Shown here: piece after piece, positions 57,001-64,000 of the stretch
Position numbering within the stretch: position 1 is the stretch's first letter
How the letters are laid out: every line of letters begins with the position of its first letter
Assembly: GCA_037447655.1 (NCBI GenBank)
Contig: JBBHKE010002346.1
Coordinates: 1 to 64,000 of the forward strand
DNA: 64,000 bases
Direction: 5' to 3'
DNA from: Zygnema cylindricum
Lineage: Eukaryota > Streptophyta > Zygnematophyceae > Zygnematales > Zygnemataceae
Position numbers and translations under genes: made by a program
The notes under the pieces: generated by a model
Database searches by the model: none
Seen by the model: the letters and a program-made list of their open reading frames with translations, nothing else
What the model was told of the DNA's origin: nothing

Positions 57001-58553
57001 CATAAAACACTCACGGCTCACAATAAAACATGTCGGCCAAATATCAATATATATTAAGTCGAAGCTCTCCATACAAAGCTCTCACACTTACTCTAAGTTC
57101 TTCTCTTACTCCGACAAATAACTTACATCTTACACTTCCTCCTTCCTTACTCCTCTTCTCTCTCTACATCTTAATGTGTCACGCATTAAGACACATGATG
57201 CATCTCCTCCTAGCCTGCATGATGCATCTCCCCAGACTGCATAATAAACTGATGGAAAACACTCACTAATATACCTTATTAACACCGACAACTCACGACC
57301 ACTTACTCCACTAACTGAAAACACTCACTAATATACCTTCTTAACACCGACAACTCACGACCACTTACTCCACTAACTGAAAACAGACGAGGGCGCCGAA
57401 GTCCACATGCGGACGTGCGCCTAATAAAAACATTCAACCGCCAAATCAAAGTGACACGCACTAAAACGAACTGGACACGTACAGCGCACTAAATAACATA
57501 GTCACCGTTCCAGACAATACAAAACAGACGAAACCAAACTGAACAACCATACATAAATAATCTATGTACCGGCGGTACTGAACCGCCGTACATTGAACTA
57601 ACCAAAGGTACACCGATGCAAATCGCGAAACCATACTCAAGATCAAATCGCGCCACGCGAACCAAAACATTAACAAACCCGCGGACGACCGATTCTCCAC
57701 ATCTCATCCGCCGATTCTTCCAATAATCCTAACAGTTTTGACAGAATGCTTTAATCACAACTCAGCTTCAGTCCAAAACGAGCTAACTGGTGGACATTGA
57801 ACAGCAAACAAAAAGCCCACCCTGTGATCTGATATGTTCAATTTTACACCATTTACACATTTTTTCGCTTGTAAACTTAGTTTTTTTGCAGTAATGGTAT
57901 CGTCTTCTGTTTCAACATTAGACCTGTATGCTGAATTCCGAAATTTTGACAAAATTTCCGGTTTTTCAATTGACCACCAAAAATTCATACCTTGTGCAAA
58001 CTTTTTGAAAATTCAGACAAGGACAACAGATAAAAGAAGACGCTCTCACAGATATTGGCGATCAGCTTTATTACTCTCCCGGTTAGCGTGGTGATATTCG
58101 AAAGTTCTTATGACGAACAACATGAAAATTCATTGAGTATTTAAAGAATGTCATAAGATCTAATTGGAATTATCAGCTTGTAAATTAATGTTACCACGTA
58201 TCAGTGATATAGCCATTCATTTTTCATCATTATGCTTCGCTTTGACAGCCCTTAACACTCCTCAGACAATTTAAGTTGGGAAAATTTCTAAAACTACTAG
58301 AGGGCCCAGAAGATAAAGTTAAACAACTTGTTAACACTTACCAGCACAATCCCAGCGGCGACGTCATGCACAAGTTCCAGCTGCTAGCTGCCTTCTCAGC
58401 TTCTGTTCGAAAGAAATTAGAGATACTAAGAGTCACCGCCGTCGTGTAGTTATAAGTGTCACAATCCACCTCACACCCGAATCGGCCAAACTGAGCTCGC
58501 TCTGCGGGACTTTCACAGATACTGTTGCCGCATATGGGATCAGCCCATGAAGT
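29773..58553 (-). CDS. Polycystin-type (PKD2/TRPP) cation channel with LNR ectodomain, 26 exons joined
   Basis: Polycystins are TRP-family cation channels of cilia and other membranes. Exons: 58342-58553, 56561-56765, 56129-56290, 55821-55866, 54639-54718, 54395-54452, 50192-50465, 46337-46509, 45816-45923, 44993-45133, 44653-44814, 44239-44439, 42824-42965, 42339-42426, 41867-41932, 40593-40908, 39963-40101, 39481-39778, 34557-34748, 34088-34268, 33340-33540, 33022-33192, 31402-31467, 30996-31127, 30138-30209, 29773-30003. Phases agree at every join except 42339/41932, where a small exon or another donor is missing. The product is about 1350 residues: CGNxxCE head, SPPP linker, cupredoxin-like strand, one Lin-12/Notch repeat, polycystin extracellular domain opening at VLIGLMITQIRA, membrane helices, pore with LLIGD, C-terminal coiled coil. 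No helix precedes the ectodomain in these exons, so a signal peptide or first helix is probably encoded further upstream and was not found. Confidence 0.85.
30996..31127 (-). CDS. Polycystin cytoplasmic C-terminal exon
   Basis: A 44-codon phase-0 exon between an ATATAGCAG acceptor and a GTGCGT donor. It encodes charged, helical sequence with KLKEWNITKEEISDLVKRAI. It resembles a helical linker rather than an EF-hand, since no Asp-rich calcium loop is seen. Confidence 0.7.
33340..33540 (-). CDS. Polycystin pore and last transmembrane helix exon
   Basis: A 67-codon phase-0 exon. It encodes the pore helix and filter (SMNAMLNLLIGD) and the last helix (LVYLLSFNLLIAIVVDAY), the most conserved part of the PKD channel family. 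The Gly-Asp after the leucines is the position expected for the polycystin selectivity filter, so the pore looks competent for cations. Confidence 0.88.
34088..34268 (-). CDS. Polycystin S4-S5 exon
   Basis: It encodes ILFMVFRALKMMHFQSRMG, the short fourth helix and linker, then a Ser-Glu-Ala-Ala turn and a long hydrophobic helix FFILFFIIFLCYSLYG. Phase 2 in and phase 0 out join cleanly to the exons on either side. Confidence 0.85.
35542..35847. mobile_element. hAT-type MITE, CATAGTTC family (306 bp)
   Basis: Ends are CATAGTTCAAAAGTAGG and its inverted match CCTACATTTGAACTATG. An exact 8-bp duplication CTCTAAAG flanks it at 35534-35541 and 35848-35855. The interior shares ATACAATATG and AAAGTAGCGATCTAAG with the second copy at 48515. 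The 8-bp duplication is diagnostic of hAT transposition. Confidence 0.92.
37037..37328. repeat. 49-bp minisatellite, six copies
   Basis: Six head-to-tail units of about 49 bp each start GTGCCAGCCGTACGG and contain ACCGCGACGCACGGCAACG. The units vary by a few bases in their middle. The tract is strongly GC-rich in an AT-rich intron and is open in several frames (61-91 codons), which I treat as repeat artefacts. Confidence 0.93.
37540..38487. mobile_element. hAT-type MITE, TAGTGTTGTGTATCGG family, intact copy (948 bp)
   Basis: Termini are TAGTGTTGTGTATCGGTAA and the inverted TTACCGATACATAACACTA. An exact 8-bp duplication ATTTTTTG flanks it at 37532-37539 and 38488-38495. Near each end the sequence is dense in alternating TATCG and CGATA motifs, likely subterminal binding sites. 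This intact copy defines the empty structure of the interrupted copy at 7275-9005. Confidence 0.92.
38569..38786. mobile_element. Mariner-type foldback MITE (218 bp)
   Basis: Almost the whole element is an inverted repeat: the left arm from CACCACTAATCGTTA through TTTCGCCACTTAAAACGTCTT is mirrored on the right. TA flanks both ends. The hairpin arms are about 80 bp. The same arm motifs (CGCCACTTAAAAC) recur in the copy at 43295. Confidence 0.88.
39481..39778 (-). CDS. Polycystin exon: end of extracellular domain and helices 2-3
   Basis: After a TCCCTTGCAG acceptor the exon encodes beta-strand sequence (TLTKVKLTFQNGGKIAI), then the helix LVLEITIFLFVVIAIILEI, the linker, and YLDIFSLALMVYGIITW. 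It matches the classical PKD-channel block. It ends in phase 2 before GTATGT. Confidence 0.88.
40593..40908 (-). CDS. Polycystin extracellular-domain exon with internal repeat
   Basis: A 316-bp exon encoding the extracellular domain between the first and second helices. It contains an unusual charged internal repeat: TYADEQKKIWKDA, ADEQKKKWEIEN, and TYAEEQKAIWKDA. The middle unit may come from tandem duplication, since the underlying DNA (GATGCTGATGARCAGAAAAA) also repeats. Several Asn-x-Ser/Thr sites agree with a lumenal or extracellular location. Confidence 0.82.
43295..43506. mobile_element. Mariner-type foldback MITE (212 bp)
   Basis: Ends are CACCGTCGATCGTATTTAGCG and its inverted partner, each abutting TA. 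The arms contain CGCCACTGAAAACATCTT and a mirrored GATGTTTTAAGAGACAAA. It lies in the polycystin intron between the exons 42824-42965 and 44239-44439. Confidence 0.85.
44239..44439 (-). CDS. Polycystin exon carrying a Lin-12/Notch repeat
   Basis: The exon encodes CSDNC, then GRCDKECNNEEC, then RYDGGDC: the six-cysteine, acidic pattern of a calcium-binding Lin-12/Notch repeat, complete within one exon with phase 1 at both ends. Symmetrical phases are typical of shuffled modules. The rest of the exon is a Cys/Pro-containing linker. Confidence 0.88.
45816..45923 (-). CDS. Polycystin exon with cupredoxin-like strand
   Basis: The exon encodes VTVNDVVTWVWTDDNPHSLS, the strand-and-His pattern shared by plastocyanin-like and related cupredoxin folds in algal surface proteins. 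Phase is 1 at both ends. The remaining copper ligands (Cys, second His, Met) are not obvious in the next exons, so copper binding is doubtful. The donor GTTAAA is weak. Confidence 0.6.
46672..47250. mobile_element. Two tandem tRNA-like SINE copies
   Basis: Two related units each start TATTGAATTGGCACGAGGTTG (about 46672 and 47021) and contain a polymerase III A box (TGGCGCAGTGG at 46783; TGGCGTAGCGG at 47124) and B box (GATCTAGCC near 46828; GTTCGAGCC near 47169), spaced as in tRNA genes. Between them, a short segment with GAGCCAATGGGATTGCGGATG is itself duplicated. The tRNA-like parts do not fold fully, so these are SINE heads rather than tRNA genes. Confidence 0.75.
47252..48009 (-). pseudogene. 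Copia-type retrotransposon Gag remnant
   Basis: The first part encodes KFEGSNYQLGRYR, the usual Copia Gag opening with its aromatic-rich motif damaged. After a frame change come IWNSLEAAHKLAGKTPQI and MSMEAYASYYANLLVEDDL, matching the central helices of the UBN2-type Gag domain. A CQQCDKCGEK segment lies out of its usual place. At least two frame changes make it non-functional. It sits inside the polycystin intron 46510-50191. Confidence 0.75.
48515..48804. mobile_element. hAT-type MITE, CATAGTTC family, second copy (290 bp)
   Basis: The same CATAGTTCAAAAGTAGG ends as the copy at 35542 are flanked by an exact 8-bp duplication GTACAATG at 48507-48514 and 48805-48812. The interiors differ by an internal replacement near 48605-48660 and a doubled AGTAGCGATC motif. 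It inserted close to the Copia RNase H fragment. Confidence 0.92.
48867..49076 (+). pseudogene. Copia-type RNase H C-terminal fragment
   Basis: A 69-codon open stretch without a start encodes LVFHKCIKHLRIQWHFVHNL, LVAANEVEFSYV and PAGMLTKDI, the diagnostic end of Copia Pol (KHIxxxxHFxRxxV ... ADxLTK). It is open to its own TAG at 49074-49076. It lies on the plus strand, opposite to the Gag remnant at 47.25-48.0 kb. Confidence 0.8.
49430..49765 (+). pseudogene. Copia-type reverse transcriptase fragment
   Basis: One plus-strand frame reads KWTSIG, then DLHVHQIDVKTAF, the conserved Copia reverse-transcriptase block with its catalytic Asp region, followed by stops. About 90 bases on, IYGLKG and KLHEFL echo the next conserved block in shifted frames, and a damaged YVDD-like site follows near 49695. 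It is heavily decayed and lies downstream of the RNase H fragment, the reverse of the normal order. Confidence 0.65.
50192..50465 (-). CDS. Polycystin ectodomain exon
   Basis: A 274-bp exon, phase 1 in and 2 out, between a TGTTTTGCAG acceptor and a GTGGGT donor. It encodes FDASNTWASLGGDN, then helical and aromatic-rich sequence with two cysteines and FLAVYLGGPIYRSTYYSY. I recognise no named domain in it; it is placed in the gene by phase and strand. Confidence 0.75.
51756..52013 (-). CDS. Intron-nested ORF with SAP-like start (uncertain)
   Basis: A Lys/Arg-rich frame begins FLSGQKTRLVQRLKSR, which resembles the second half of a SAP DNA-binding motif, followed by charged sequence with EEKEPKDPKERKLWQ. 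There is no ATG, and a TGA lies ten codons upstream in frame, so if real it must be a spliced exon. It sits 40 bp beyond the stop of the frame at 52054-52506 on the same strand and may belong with it. Both lie inside the polycystin intron 50466-54394. Confidence 0.35.
   Translation of the reverse strand: MSGQKTRLVQRLKSRRVQKVHDKATHLKKKWKLVSGEEKEPKDPKERKLWQGKDITATAGLMQRCTGSVNDHFLPTITLGSVSKL
52054..52506 (-). CDS. Intron-nested 150-residue ORF, unknown charged protein
   Basis: The frame starts with two Met codons and has biased, protein-like composition: a Ser/Pro-rich N terminus, an Arg/Asp/Phe segment (RELDFDRDRFSFEP), a Gly/Gln segment near residues 65-80, a plausible helix KEWLRFIEEKIEVANEDKKG, and a Ser/Thr/Lys-rich tail. 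It is nested in a 3.9-kb polycystin intron on the same strand. I recognise no family. It could be a transposon-derived gene, a host gene or an alternative exon. Confidence 0.45.
   Translation of the reverse strand: MMGRKKENSPSPSAGPRLIPKPSDEPPSPKVSSREPSERELDFDRDRFSFEPKTEKALPTDPFGHNKGRFGQNRGYQQRCEFDPKFQGISKEWLRFIEEKIEVANEDKKGKRRMKEKELSPCSTDTDSQSSGSSFKEQTKTEKISKSGGD
54639..54718 (-). CDS. Polycystin proline-rich linker exon
   Basis: An 80-bp exon, phase 1 in and 0 out, encoding a Ser-Pro-Pro-Pro linker (LSPPPFSPPPSPPPPP) before Met-Gln-Trp. Such SPPP stretches are typical hydroxyproline-rich segments in algal and plant extracellular proteins, agreeing with an ectodomain location. Confidence 0.78.
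56129..56765 (-). CDS. Two polycystin ectodomain exons
   Basis: Exons 56561-56765 and 56129-56290 join in phase 0. The first encodes a beta-rich module (RYDFKVPFVLPDGNWYLLLNA, then NMYYSD). The second encodes a Cys-rich module with CVTTNCVNETS and CISLCSS. The nine or so cysteines and Asn-glycosylation sites indicate a secreted or extracellular fold. No domain name can be assigned. Confidence 0.8.
57256..57379. repeat. 62-bp tandem duplication in a polycystin intron
   Basis: Two adjacent 62-bp units beginning AAAACACTCACTAATATACC differ by one base. They lie in the intron between exons 56561-56765 and 58342-58553. The remainder of this intron shows no coding or transposon features that I recognise. 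Confidence 0.9.
58342..58553 (-). CDS. First recognised polycystin exon, CGNxxCE motif
   Basis: It encodes DPICGNSICESP, then FGRFGCEVDC, a Cys-rich opening that I know from algal polycystin-like and related surface proteins. The 212 bp run phase 0 to 2. The acceptor GGGTACAG is modest; the frame is open upstream to an ATG at 58572-58574, which could be an alternative start, but the seven-residue extension is not a signal peptide. Confidence 0.78.
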
Positions 58554-59879
58554 CTGTACCCAAGGGAATGCCATACAAATTACTCTTCAGCAAATAGGAA
58601 GGGGTTTATCTGTTTCCTTTCTTGCAACTCTGTCTTTTCCTCTCATTTTCTTAAAGCTCCAAGAATTATTTTTTTGTAAACATTTAAATATATGCCATAC
58701 ATGGTGCTCGCTTGTAAATGTTAAGTGAAAAATTTACACGCTTCAGTCATTATCTAAAAAGTTGTGGTACAGAAATCTGAGAAAAAATTGTTGAAGTTGT
58801 TGTACTACATGGTGTAAGGATTAAAGCTGTATTTTGATAAGACTGATAATGTATGGGTAATTTTTATTTATATTGTTTGAATGAATTCCCTAAGACTGAA
58901 AAATTCACTAGCAATAACAAGAGTGTTACAGGCCATTTGCCTATTTGTCAACAAATTAACCGAACCGTTACATTTTAGTGTTGCACAATTATATTAACAT
59001 TTTAATTGTAGAAATGAGAGCTGACGAATGAAAGGAGAATTTATTCAACAGCCCACAAGCATTCCACCCAAAAAGATGCCATGAAAAGTGTTGGAATTAG
59101 CAACAAGCTCATCCCGTAGTCTTAGCATCTTTCGAAACTCTTCTCTAATAACGCAAACTGGTATTCTGTCATTTCAGTCTGCATTACTTCCTCTCAAATA
59201 ATTGCATTCCTTTTCTCTAAATAACACAATCTAGCATTCTTTCCTTCCAGTCTGCGTTACTTCTTTTGTCTTCATTTTAGCAATTACATTTTAAAAAGTA
59301 GATCTGCCTCTTGTTAACGATTGGATTCTAAAATGCAGATTTACCGTCGACAAGTATAGATCTCATGTCTTTACCATTTCAGTCGAAGAGCCAAGTGTCT
59401 TTTCATACTCACAAAAGCTCTTCTAACTCGAATAATTCACGCTTGTGATATTCTCTATTGTTGTTTAAATTCTTTACTCACTTGTAAAGATAACAATCAT
59501 TTTTATCAATTAAGATTTATTCTTTCCTGGTCTTCTATCTACTACTTTCCACACCTGCCTCAGTCTGTTACAGTCTTCAACTGCAGTAAAAAGAAAATGT
59601 AAATACTACCAAATTTACATCGGGGACTAGAGAGAGCGTCACCCTTAGGAGGTGTAAGCTAATGCGTTTCTATTGGTCCAAAGGAAAAAAACGCTACATA
59701 AAAGTCAAGGGAACAAAACAAGAAAGTATCAGTGACCTATTTTAAGCAAAAAAAATGCCAAGAGGATTTTATAAAAAAGTAAAGAATGAAACTTATGTAC
59801 AAAACACATAAGTAGAGTGCATATAGCTCAGTTCAACACGCCCCCTCAATCTATGTCCGGGTCTTGAACATAGGCGGTT

Positions 59880-59960
59880 AAGTGGTTTTTTAGGGTTTTT
59901 TAGGGAGTTTTAGGGTTTTTTTAGGGTTTTAAGGTTTTTAGGGTTTTTTAGGGGTATATG
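59880..59960. repeat. Degenerate TTTTTAGGG array
   Basis: About nine units of TTTTAGGG, TTTTTTAGGG and TTTAGGGG run in tandem on the plus strand. They are close to, but longer and less regular than, the TTTAGGG telomere repeat, so they may be an interstitial telomere-derived tract. Confidence 0.75.
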
Positions 59961-60399
59961 AGAGCTTGAGGAAGCTTGATGTTGCTCGAAGTGGGGCAGG
60001 TGGGGCCTTTTGGAGGAAGTTAGTAATCTGGTCGTTTGTAGGAAAGTAGGAGAAAAAAATGTGAGGATCGATAGAACACCACAAAGCACAAAGATACAAT
60101 CACTCTAAGCGGAAGCATTACAATAGCACATACATTTGTATCTCATTGAAGAAGAAAGGATTCAGAAAAAGAATTTCTCCCGTTATATAAAAAAAAGTAA
60201 AAATACATATACTTTCTGCACTCCTGCTCTAAAGGCTACATTAAAACCAGATCCAACTAGAATGCATTCTACCACTACTACCTCCATACTTAAGAAAGGC
60301 AAACAGGGCATGACACGTGCGAACGTGCGTTGCTCGGAAACCTAAAGAAAACCTGGCAATTGTCGACTTCTAGGGTTCTAGATATTTGCTGCCCTAAGA

Positions 60400-60555
60400 T
60401 TTAGATCTAAGGTTTGCTGCAGATTAGGGTTTGCTGCAGATTTAGGGTTTGCTGCAGATTTAGGGTTTGCTCCAGATTTACGGTTTGTTGCAGATTAGGG
60501 TTTGTTGTAGGTTTAGGGTTTGCTGTGGAGGTGCTGTAGGTTTAGGGTTTGCTTC
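60400..60555. repeat. Minisatellite of GCTGCAGATTTAGGGTTT units
   Basis: Seven or eight units of about 18-20 bp, each pairing GCTGCAGA with TTTAGGGTTT. Every unit contains a TTTAGGG or TTAGGG core. Right-hand units drift to GTTGTAGGTTTAGGG. Confidence 0.85.
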
Positions 60556-60760
60556 GTCCGGAAAACGGAGTTTTAACCTAAAGTTGTTGTTTAACGGGTA
60601 TGCCCATGCATCTTGTATTTTGAAGTGGTACTATGTATTGTAGTGAAGATTCTCCGAACTATGCAGTGAAGATTCTCCGAATTATGTAGAGCGTTCCAAT
60701 CGTAGTCGTTCACTTCGTGCGAATTTATTTTTTTTTCCAATTTTTGCGTAGTATTCGTTA

Positions 60761-61304
60761 CACCGTCAATCGCTATTAGAGTAAAGGAACAATAGCGTAA
60801 AAAAAACATTAGTGTTATAAACACTAATCGGGAATTTTTATTTTGAAAAAAATATATATACTAATTAATCCCTAACTGTAATTTGGGTTGTCCTGAATAA
60901 TAAATACCCGCCCTTTCGAGGTCTACAGTAATATGTGTATTCGTACAAAATCTGACAATTCGTACGCCGTCGCGCTGTTCACACGGTAGACGGACGAACA
61001 TATGAGAACGTGATTTTTGTTGACGAGTTTGAGTCTCTTTCTTCCAGTGCAAATTCACATGTGTGCGCAATAACGTTAAGTGTCTTTTTATGCCTTTGTA
61101 ATTCAAAAGTACCATTTCGTACGGAAATATCTTGTTCGTACGCCACACTATTTCCATCGCAGTGTACTTCCATTATTAACGCTAATTGAAAAAAAAACGT
61201 AATTAGAATAATGGAAAAAATAGAATTATGGATTGTATTTCGGGTTTTTTTTTTGAAAAAAGGGAACCGAATTGGCTTATATACTCTAAAAGCGATTGAC
61301 GGTG
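60761..61304. mobile_element. Mariner-type MITE, long subtype (544 bp)
   Basis: Ends are CACCGTCAATCGCTATTAGAG and its inverted match, next to TA on both sides. The interior shares ACAAAATCTGACAA, a GACGGACGAACATATGAG-like stretch and GAGAACGTGATTTTTG with the copy at 9296-9823. No transposase frame is visible. Confidence 0.82.
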
Positions 61305-61961
61305 TAGTTTCATACTTTTCGTAAATTTGGTTTAGTTTTCGCTGTACGTCATACAAAAATGTACGGAAATTTCCCCCTTAACCCTAAAAACCCTTAAGAA
61401 ATCCTAAAACGTACATAAAACATACGGAAATGTATGAAACTATACGGAATGTGTAGCTTACATATCCGAAAAGTAAGTAAAATGCGTCGTTGTTCAAATC
61501 GTGTAATTTTTTCATATTTTCCGATTTCTACGTATAATTTGAGACTGTCAAAAAAATAGCAAACGCGATGTACACTTCACCACGGTAAACTGAACGGACA
61601 ATTTACAAAAAAAGTACAGTATTTCCCGTAAACTGTACAATTTTTACGAAAATTTACAGAATTTGACGAAAACAAACATCGCAGTTATAAGTACTTTCTG
61701 TCCAGCAAACTGAACAGAACAGAAACATGTACGTAATTTTATCGAAAATGTACGGACATTCTCGAAAAGAGACGTTGAAATGTCACACTATTTGCGCACG
61801 GTAAGTTTGAAAACTGTACGAACAACTCCTTCGGTTTTTTTGAAAGAAGCCGCCATGGAATGTCCAAAACGAAACCGCAAGGAAGCCGCCTCCCTCTATC
61901 TTACCCTCCTCCCTCCCAAGCTTTTTACTTTCCTCTCTTCTAGACTTCAACAGAAACAACA

Positions 61962-63992
61962 ATGCACAGAAATCGAGGAGAGGGGTGGGAGCACGTGAAG
62001 GCTGCAAATGGTGGGATTCTTGTGGCCAACCAATTATGCGTTTGTATTTATTGCAACTTCGAATATAACGCCCAAGCAACCAAGATCAGAAATCATCTCT
62101 ATGGAAATGTCAAGAGTGGAGGGATTAGGGCTTGCACAATGTGTCCAGCCGAGATGAAGGAGGAATTTAGTACTTCAGAAAACCAAAAATCTTCAAATTC
62201 CTCTCAAAAACGTGTAATGTCCGACTTGGATGAACTCACCAACAGTTTTCCACCGATTCTGAGTACCAAAGTAAGAGGTGTGCAGACTATAATAAAAAAT
62301 GCATTTAACAAGCATAATAAGAAAGAGGTAGATTTAGCATAGGCCACGGCTTTTTTTGCCAATGGAATGTCATTCAAACTTTTAAAGGACCCATTTTTCA
62401 AGGCAGAGGTGAAGAAGACCAGTGATATAGGTGGATCTTACAAGTTACCAATCCGTAGTGCAATGAGAAATCGTCTCCTATTACTGACCAAGGTGAACGT
62501 GAAGAAAAACTTGGCAAGTTATGTGGAAAGTATTCATGTCACCGGTGCCACGATCACATCAGACGGGAGGACAGCAGTTGACGAAGCATTTGACAATAGA
62601 CCTCTTCTAAATATTCCAGCTGTTACCCCGAAAGGTTACATGTTCTTGACAGTAGAAGACACGAGTGGGCAAATTAAGGTCGCCGGCTACATTAGTAAGG
62701 TGTTGGAAAAGGGAGTACTTGCGGAAGGGGTGGAGAATGTGGTGCAGATTGTTAGCGATTCTGCCCCACTGAACAAGGCTGCAGCCTCGTTGCTTGTGGC
62801 AAAGCACCCTTTTATCATGTGGAAGCCATGCTGCTCGTGGCAAAGCACCCTTCTATCATGTGGAAGCCATGCGCTGCACATATACTGGACTTGATGATAG
62901 AAGACTGAAGTAGGTTGGCATTTATCTCCAAACTTGTGCGGGAGGCAAAAGAAGTTCTGAAAATCATCACTAATCATAACATAAATGTAGCCATGTTCAA
63001 TAAATTTTAAAAACTTCGGCTTATGAAACCTGGAGAGACTAGGTTTGCTACAAATTTTATTATGCTCCAGAGGTTATTGGATGTGAAAGAGAGTTTGGAG
63101 CGCTTGATGTTTGATGACAAATTCAAGGAATGGGTGGGCAAGCCTATGTACAAGACAAAAGGGTTTAAAATTAGGTGCCACATTTTGAGCACGGAGTTTT
63201 GGGTTGGAGTGACATGGGCCGTGTCAAATTTTAGAACCTAGTGCCCCTGTGGTGCAGTTGATGAGGGACTGCGACAGAGGTGGCCCGAATGTGGGGAAGG
63301 TTTACCACGGTTTTTACGCGATTGGACAGTTTTTGGATAATTTAGCGGGCGCTGGAGGAGATAATATTCACGAGAGCATGCAGATTTTGGAAGAGTTGAA
63401 GACATTTTGGGTTGCGAGGTGGAAGATGGCGCATAGTCCGATTTACGCGGCCGGCTTTGTACTCGATCTGGAGTTCCAAAGTCACACATATGGGCAGCGT
63501 TCAAACTGGACAGTTATGGAAGGTTTTTAGACAATGTTGGAGAGGATGCTTCTAGATGTGAAGGAGCAAGAAGATGCCCGCATTGAGTTGTCAAAATATA
63601 GAGGTTTTGAGGGAGTTTATGGAAGGGACATTACTATATCTTGTGCAAAAAAGATGCCAGCCTGGAAATGGTGGCTTGAGTTTGGGTCTTCCACCCCTAT
63701 TTTGCAAAAAGTGGCAGTAAAAATACTTGCACAGTGCTCGGCTGCGAGCTCATGTGAGCGGAATTGGTCAACATATGACTATATTCACTCTAAGAAGAGA
63801 AATAGATTAACGGCTAAAGGGGCTAATGATTTGGTATGGGTCTTCTCTAATCTCAGACTGTTAAAGAAGACTAAGGATGTTAGCTATGAAGAGGATATGA
63901 TGGCATGGGAGGAAGAGGAAGGGGAGGTAGGGGAAGAGGATTCGGATGAAGACAGCGTGGACTTTGACGTAGGGGAAGATGATCCAAAGTAA
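61962..63992 (+). pseudogene. hAT-family transposase pseudogene
   Basis: The order is that of a plant-style hAT transposase. A BED-like zinc finger comes first, with Cys-x2-Cys and a downstream RNHLYGN histidine. A TAG at 62340-62342 interrupts the LA-x-ATAFFANGMSF block. A DUF659-like catalytic region follows (ATITSDGRT, then VVQIVSDSAPLN), then TRFATNFIMLQRLL, and finally the dimerisation domain (SSCERNWSTYDYIHSKKRNRL) with an acidic tail ending at 63992. It is disabled by that TAG, a 41-bp tandem duplication near 62796-62877 that shifts frame, several stops at 62890-63010, a frame change near 63235, and a TAG at 63528-63530. Element ends were not located; the right end is probably outside the window. 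Confidence 0.88.
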
Positions 63993-64000
63993 AGATAAAT

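Larger units (their letters stand above)
58580..60750. other. Gene-free interval 5' of the polycystin gene
   Basis: I find no recognisable signal-peptide exon although one is expected for the polycystin gene. The interval ends in telomere-like arrays. Frames of 60-77 codons here show no family resemblance. Confidence 0.45.

Noticed and set aside
57755-57988. 77-codon frame considered as a polycystin exon
   Set aside because: The exons on either side (58342-58553 and 56561-56765) join directly in phase 2 through a Trp codon, and this frame shows no suitable splice sites.
59880-60555. True telomere or chromosome end
   Set aside because: Arrays are short, irregular and followed by unique and transposon sequence.

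Overview
The window is nuclear DNA of an intron-rich eukaryote, most likely an alga or other plastid-bearing protist. Coding is split by GT-AG introns, the non-coding DNA is AT-rich, and class II transposon remnants, SINEs and Copia fragments are frequent. One gene belongs to the plastid-type MATE transporters, another is an algal-style polycystin channel with a large ectodomain, and TTTAGGG-like interstitial repeats occur near the right end. I cannot name the lineage from sequence alone. | Layout: 1-2984 holds no recognisable gene, only a small minisatellite and G-runs. 2985-4277 (minus) is an intronless F-box/leucine-rich protein. 4456-10940 is a nest of miniature transposons (Harbinger-, hAT- and mariner-type by their target-site duplications). 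About 13.9-22.7 kb (minus) is a MATE transporter gene whose introns carry different simple repeats; one intron of 4645 bp is almost entirely a homopurine/homopyrimidine tract. 22.9-29.7 kb is gene-free, with an (AAT/AAC)n tract and a chain of three end-to-end Harbinger-type elements. | 29773 to about 58553 (minus) is one polycystin-type cation channel gene. I could join 26 exons, nearly all with matching splice phases. In order they encode a Cys-rich CGNxxCE head, a short proline-rich linker, a cupredoxin-like strand, one Lin-12/Notch repeat, the polycystin extracellular domain, the channel core with a polycystin-type pore, and a C-terminal coiled coil built from 11-residue repeats. Its introns hold hAT-type MITEs, mariner-type MITEs, a 49-bp minisatellite, two tRNA-like SINEs, three Copia fragments and an unexplained nested ORF pair. 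| 58.6-61.9 kb is gene-free with telomere-like repeats and a mariner-type MITE. 61962-63992 (plus) is a decayed hAT transposase with a BED-like zinc finger and the C-terminal dimerisation domain. | The host genes show no shared pathway. The two large genes are linked mainly by how much mobile and simple-repeat DNA their introns tolerate. No operons, CRISPR arrays, rRNA or intact tRNA genes were seen.
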